The notes under the pieces were generated by a model that worked only from the letters and a program-made list of their open reading frames with translations, was not told the origin of the DNA and did not search any database. This document shows, piece after piece, positions 10,101 through 10,686 of a DNA stretch of 10,686 bases. A program made the translations under genes and the position numbers. The stretch's first letter is position 1; every line of letters starts with the position of its first letter. Source of the DNA: Acanthaster planci (Eukaryota > Echinodermata > Asteroidea > Valvatida > Acanthasteridae); NCBI RefSeq assembly GCF_001949145.1, contig NW_019091535.1:588764-599449 (forward strand), given 5' to 3'.

Positions 10101-10248
10101 TTTTAAAATGATTTCAACAATTTATTACAGTTTTGACGTGTACGAAATGCATCACATCCTGATGTGCAGTGAAACATGTGACCCGGTCTATAAAAATGAC
10201 TCACAAGTCTCAGGAGCAACTTTTGAGTTCTACTTTGTATCAGATTGA
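1112..10248 (+). CDS. Nine-exon gene for a secreted cysteine-rich protein of unknown family
   Basis: Proposed join: 1112-1147, 4834-4935, 5445-5485, 5758-5799, 5905-5941, 6515-6555, 8872-8965, 9855-10015, 10131-10248. That is 672 nt, or 223 residues plus TGA. Residues 1-25 form a signal peptide, with cleavage probably after V-E-G25. An acidic, Ser/Pro/Thr-rich stretch follows (about 28-46), then a cysteine-free segment (47-121). The C-terminal domain has Cys at 122, 135, 159, 162, 165, 175, 177, 197 and 201. N-glycosylation sequons are N179-S-S and N207-D-S. There is no second hydrophobic segment, so the product is probably secreted. The CxxCxxC followed by G and a later C recalls part of a TNF-receptor-type repeat, but the rest of that pattern is missing, so I do not assign it. 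Junction phases are 0,0,2,2,0,2,0,2. Exons 3-5 are the least certain part. Confidence 0.55.
1318..1385. repeat. Strong two-part hairpin in intron 1
   Basis: GCCCCACTAG (1318-1327) pairs with CTAGTGGGGC (1376-1385), and TGTGGCACGGA (1337-1347) with TCCGTGCCACA (1365-1375). That gives 21 perfect base pairs, with a 9-base bulge on the left and a 17-base loop. Both flanks carry TTGGAGCT. It may be a small MITE or an excision footprint. No gene is visible in 1148-1506 outside it. Confidence 0.75.
1507..2349. mobile_element. Fold-back element 1 in intron 1
   Basis: Two inverted arms of about 307 bp (1507-1813 and 2043-2349) flank a 229-bp loop. Outer ends: AGCCCCACAAATA on the left, TATTTGTGGGGCT on the right. 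Inner ends: CCATTTTGAAAAAC and its complement. Long blocks match exactly, for example GGCATGTCTTAAATGCC and TTCTGAAATGAGAATGACTC, with small indels elsewhere; I estimate roughly 80 percent identity by eye. No transposase and no clear target duplication. It would form a very long hairpin in RNA or single-stranded DNA. Confidence 0.85.
2613..2682. repeat. Small hairpin inside fold-back element 2
   Basis: GTCTGGTTCCCTGACCTGGG (2613-2632) pairs with the complement of GCCTGAGTCAGGTAACCAGAC (2662-2682) with a few mismatches around a 29-base loop. It lies just inside the left arm and may be a solo small MITE. Confidence 0.6.
3090..3135. repeat. Small hairpin in the loop of fold-back element 2
   Basis: GAAAGGAAG (3090-3098) pairs with CTTCCTTTC (3127-3135), and ACACGA (3101-3106) with TCGTGT (3117-3122). 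It sits in purine-rich then pyrimidine-rich DNA. Function unknown. Confidence 0.5.
3707..4833 (+). other. Rest of intron 1
   Basis: I see no supportable exon here. The stretch has an 11-base G run (4202-4212), a 9-base C run (4285-4293) and one TACATGTA (4241-4248). The open frame at 4448-4684 on the plus strand has no convincing splice borders. The long minus-strand frame at 4482-4970 runs through exon 2 and the microsatellite and looks incidental. Confidence 0.6.
4834..4935 (+). CDS. Coding exon 2: signal-peptide core, cleavage site and acidic linker
   Basis: The acceptor ACTGTCCAG follows a T/A-rich tract and the donor CACAT|GTAAGT is strong. The exon has 34 whole codons (phase 0 in and out), residues 13-46. 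It opens with the hydrophobic VFLSVLVLVLV, then E-G-R, then an acidic Ser/Thr/Pro linker ending in EELDAVTH. There is no in-frame ATG between the preceding stop (TGA, about 4789) and the exon, so an upstream start exon is needed; exon 1 supplies it in the right phase. The hydrophobic core is encoded by a GTGCTA microsatellite. Confidence 0.62.
4846..4866 (+). repeat. GTGCTA microsatellite inside coding exon 2
   Basis: Three and a half perfect copies of GTGCTA (4846-4866). The 6-bp period keeps frame and encodes alternating Val-Leu in the signal-peptide core. Gain or loss of a copy would add or remove two hydrophobic residues without a frameshift. Confidence 0.85.
5445..5485 (+). CDS. Coding exon 3 (tentative)
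   Basis: Begins after GGATCAG, phase 0, and ends at GCAAC|GTGAGT, phase 2. It encodes GIAQLSMEVLRFA and the first two bases of Thr60. The donor is strong; the acceptor is weak because the preceding 20 bases are purine-rich. An alternative acceptor at 5457 would drop four codons in the same frame. Its two end phases match exon 2 and exon 4. The joined residues from about 41 to 62 look helix-prone. A competing exon at 5547-5642 could replace exons 3-5. Confidence 0.35.
5547..5642 (+). other. Possible alternative cassette exon (phase 0 to phase 0)
   Basis: Open in one frame between two possible acceptors (TTTTCAG ending at 5546, or TTCTTCTGAAG ending at 5564 after an excellent pyrimidine tract) and a strong donor, CCTGAT|GTAAGT at 5643. 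It gives 32 or 26 whole codons, a Pro- and Gly-rich hydrophilic peptide containing KPTGREDHHV. Because it is phase 0 at both ends it could join exon 2 directly to exon 6 in place of exons 3-5. It is locally richer in G+C and CpG than its surroundings. It may be a real isoform or a chance open frame. Confidence 0.35.
5758..5799 (+). CDS. Coding exon 4 (tentative)
   Basis: The acceptor GCTTTCCTACAG is good. The donor CTGAC|GTGAAG is mediocre. Phase 2 in, phase 2 out: one base completes Thr60, then RYSHWTKIGHEFL, then two bases of Thr74. The other two frames hit a stop at once or after about a dozen codons without a donor. The exon lies 105 bp upstream of exon 5, a short intron comparable in length to intron 8. 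Confidence 0.4.
5905..5941 (+). CDS. Coding exon 5 (tentative)
   Basis: The acceptor CACCTGCTTACAG is strong, with a CTAAT branch-point-like sequence about 30 bases upstream. The donor is GATTCA|GTGAGA. One base completes Thr74, then twelve codons give KNGDWHVMKYDS, ending in phase 0. A second, stronger donor at 5969 (ATGC|GTAAGT) would add 27 bases but puts a stop in every frame, so its use would yield a truncated or non-coding form. Confidence 0.42.
6039..6390 (+). mobile_element. MITE-like element in intron 5, carrying a nested hairpin
   Basis: Terminal inverted repeats: GGGCCCTTTGTTTCA at the left, and GTGTGAAACAAACAGGCCCC at the right, which reads GGGGCCTGTTTGTTTCACAC on the other strand. 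The outer parts match the second copy at 8398-8526 in the same orientation (shared blocks GGATC, GGTGATCT, GTTCACnGACACC, AGATCACTG). Between GGATC and GGTGATCT this copy has about 200 extra bases that form their own inverted repeat. There is no transposase. An open frame at 6053-6286 is incidental. No target-site duplication is convincing. Confidence 0.7.
6068..6270. repeat. Hairpin insert nested in the MITE
   Basis: Starts with GCAGTGTTG and GGAGTC and ends with GACTCC and CAACACTGCC, its reverse complement. Inside, ACTTGTGA-type motifs recur on the right half and TCACAAGT-type motifs on the left half, so the pairing continues inward. It is absent from the sister MITE copy, which suggests a later insertion of a second fold-back element. 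Confidence 0.6.
6515..6555 (+). CDS. Coding exon 6
   Basis: The acceptor AGTTCATTTGCAG is good and the donor CAGGG|GTAAGC is strong. Read in phase 0 it gives MEHATANMGGIFQ plus two bases (GG) of Gly100, completed by the first T of exon 7. The +1 frame is also open and gives a different peptide, which matters for the alternative exon at 6954-7065. The third frame has a stop. The phase 0 frame is preferred because it links a phase-0 exon 5 to exon 7. Confidence 0.52.
6954..7065 (+). other. Possible alternative exon in intron 6
   Basis: Two tandem acceptors, CATCCACAG and CCACAG (starts 6954 or 6960), and a donor GCATG|GTAACA at 7066. The open frame contains ECTSSHLSMESYKQ and a CNSC pair. It enters in phase 1 and leaves in phase 2, so it can join exon 7 (TG plus T gives Cys). 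It can be reached from exon 6 only if exon 6 is read in its +1 frame, for example after skipping exon 5. The upstream pyrimidine tract is weak. It may be chance. Confidence 0.25.
8398..8526 (+). mobile_element. Second, shorter copy of the GGGCCC MITE
   Basis: Left end GGGCCCTGTTTGTTTCACAC; right end GGTGAAACAAGCATGTCC, a diverged inverted match. It aligns with the outer parts of 6039-6390 in the same orientation but lacks the ~200-bp hairpin insert. At about 129 bp it is presumably the ancestral-length form. It lies in intron 6. Confidence 0.65.
8872..8965 (+). CDS. Coding exon 7: start of the cysteine-containing domain
   Basis: The acceptor TGTACTGACTCAG and the donor ACATGATA|GTGAGT are both good. 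Only one frame is open. One base completes Gly100, then 31 codons (residues 101-131) begin LWANAYMYEAMKFK and include Cys122. It ends in phase 0, matching the phase-0 start of exon 8. One TACATGTA octamer (8888-8895), otherwise an intronic motif here, lies inside and encodes part of AYMY. Confidence 0.66.
8966..9854 (+). other. Intron 7 (0.9 kb)
   Basis: Begins GTGAGT and ends CACCAG. AT-rich, with no exon, RNA gene or repeat that I can support. A poly-G stretch (GGGGGAGGGGGGG) lies near 9686-9698. Minus-strand open frames at 9327-9542 and 9561-9851 have no recognisable content. Confidence 0.6.
9855..10015 (+). CDS. Coding exon 8: cysteine cluster
   Basis: The acceptor GTTTCGGTCACCAG follows a T-rich stretch; the donor ACAAA|GTGAGT is strong. 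53 codons (residues 132-184) plus two bases of Asn185. It encodes VDQCLWNERN, then an HPDAR stretch, then HCVKCDMC, GKIVE, and CSC. Six of the nine cysteines of the protein are here (135, 159, 162, 165, 175, 177), with the sequon N179-S-S. Local G+C and codon quality are visibly better than in the flanking DNA. A second open frame overlaps but lacks this cysteine regularity. Confidence 0.74.
10131..10248 (+). CDS. Coding exon 9: C-terminus and stop
   Basis: The acceptor ACAATTTATTACAG is a near-ideal pyrimidine/AT-rich site, following a 115-bp intron. The first T completes Asn185. Thirty-eight codons follow: FDVYEMHHILMC, SETCDPVY, the sequon N207-D-S, and the aromatic end FEFYFVSD, then TGA at 10246-10248. 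The frame set by exon 8 stays open across the junction, which independently supports both exons. There is no transmembrane segment or GPI-type hydrophobic tail. Confidence 0.72.
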
Positions 10249-10686
10249 GTAATTTGAGCTCTTTCTTTTGGTGTATCACTCAGTTTGATGTGATGTGGGC
10301 GTTGTGTAGATGTTGAGGATACCTATTGCTTTAAATACTGTGCAAAATTCTAGTTATCTTCCAAAATTTTTAAACTCAAAAGTGGTTCTGGCAACATATG
10401 ACTCATTTTTACAGAGCGGGTCACAAATAGCTTTTGACAAATCGGTATGCTGTTCTCGACTTGCTATTCATTTTCTGTTGTGGACAACCTTGCTAACAAT
10501 TATGTTGAAAATTTTTTTTGAATGCATTGGTGTTCATTCAGCCCTATGATGCTTTACTCCATTGATACCATTATTCCAGCTTTTTCTTCAATTTAATCCC
10601 TTTTTGGCTCTCACAACTCCACTATAAAACTTCAAATTCTGTTTCCTTTGATCTTTGCCCTCTCTTGTCCCTCCCATGTTAATCCT
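10249..10686 (+). other. Presumed 3' untranslated region
   Basis: AT-rich DNA after the stop codon. I find no AATAAA in it. A TATAAA at 10622-10627 is a possible weak polyadenylation signal, but the transcript may end beyond the window. The 79-codon open frame at 10310-10549 starts with ATG, but has no protein-like pattern and no supporting signals. Confidence 0.45.

Noticed and set aside
10310-10549. 79-codon ATG frame after the stop of the gene
   Set aside because: AT-rich, no motif, no splice or promoter support; better explained as 3' untranslated DNA.

Overview
The window looks like invertebrate animal nuclear DNA. It is AT-rich, has no long open reading frames, and carries short exon-like segments with GT..AG borders, palindromic transposon relics and poly-G/C runs. 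The 8-mer TACATGTA occurs eight times. My best guess is a marine invertebrate (echinoderm, hemichordate, cephalochordate or mollusc), with low confidence. Nothing in it is prokaryotic.

The main result is a hand-built model of one plus-strand gene, whose coding part runs from 1112 to 10248. Nine short coding exons with canonical GT..AG borders join in compatible phases. Together they give a 223-residue protein with a stop at 10246-10248. The first two exons, 3.7 kb apart, join to make a textbook secretory signal peptide. The C-terminal third holds nine cysteines, including a CxxCxxC cluster, and two N-glycosylation sequons. There is no predicted membrane anchor. I do not recognise the family. 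Exons 1, 2 and 6-9 are the best supported. Exons 3-5 are weaker and an alternative exon choice exists.

Layout: 1-905 holds two head-to-head arrays of a ~53-bp repeat, mirrored about an ACTAGT dyad near 346. At 935-1030 is a compact promoter: two TATA boxes with a three-unit heat-shock-type element between them. Exon 1 is at 1112-1147. The 3.7-kb intron 1 holds a strong hairpin (1318-1385) and two large fold-back (inverted-repeat) elements (1507-2349 and 2401-3706). Exon 2 (4834-4935) includes a GTGCTA microsatellite that encodes the signal-peptide core. Exons 3-6 lie between 5445 and 6555, with a MITE carrying a nested hairpin insert in intron 5. The 2.3-kb intron 6 contains a second MITE copy that lacks the insert. 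Exons 7-9 lie at 8872-10248, followed by a presumed 3' UTR to the window end.

The model rests on reading frames and splice signals read by eye. Transcript alignment would settle it.
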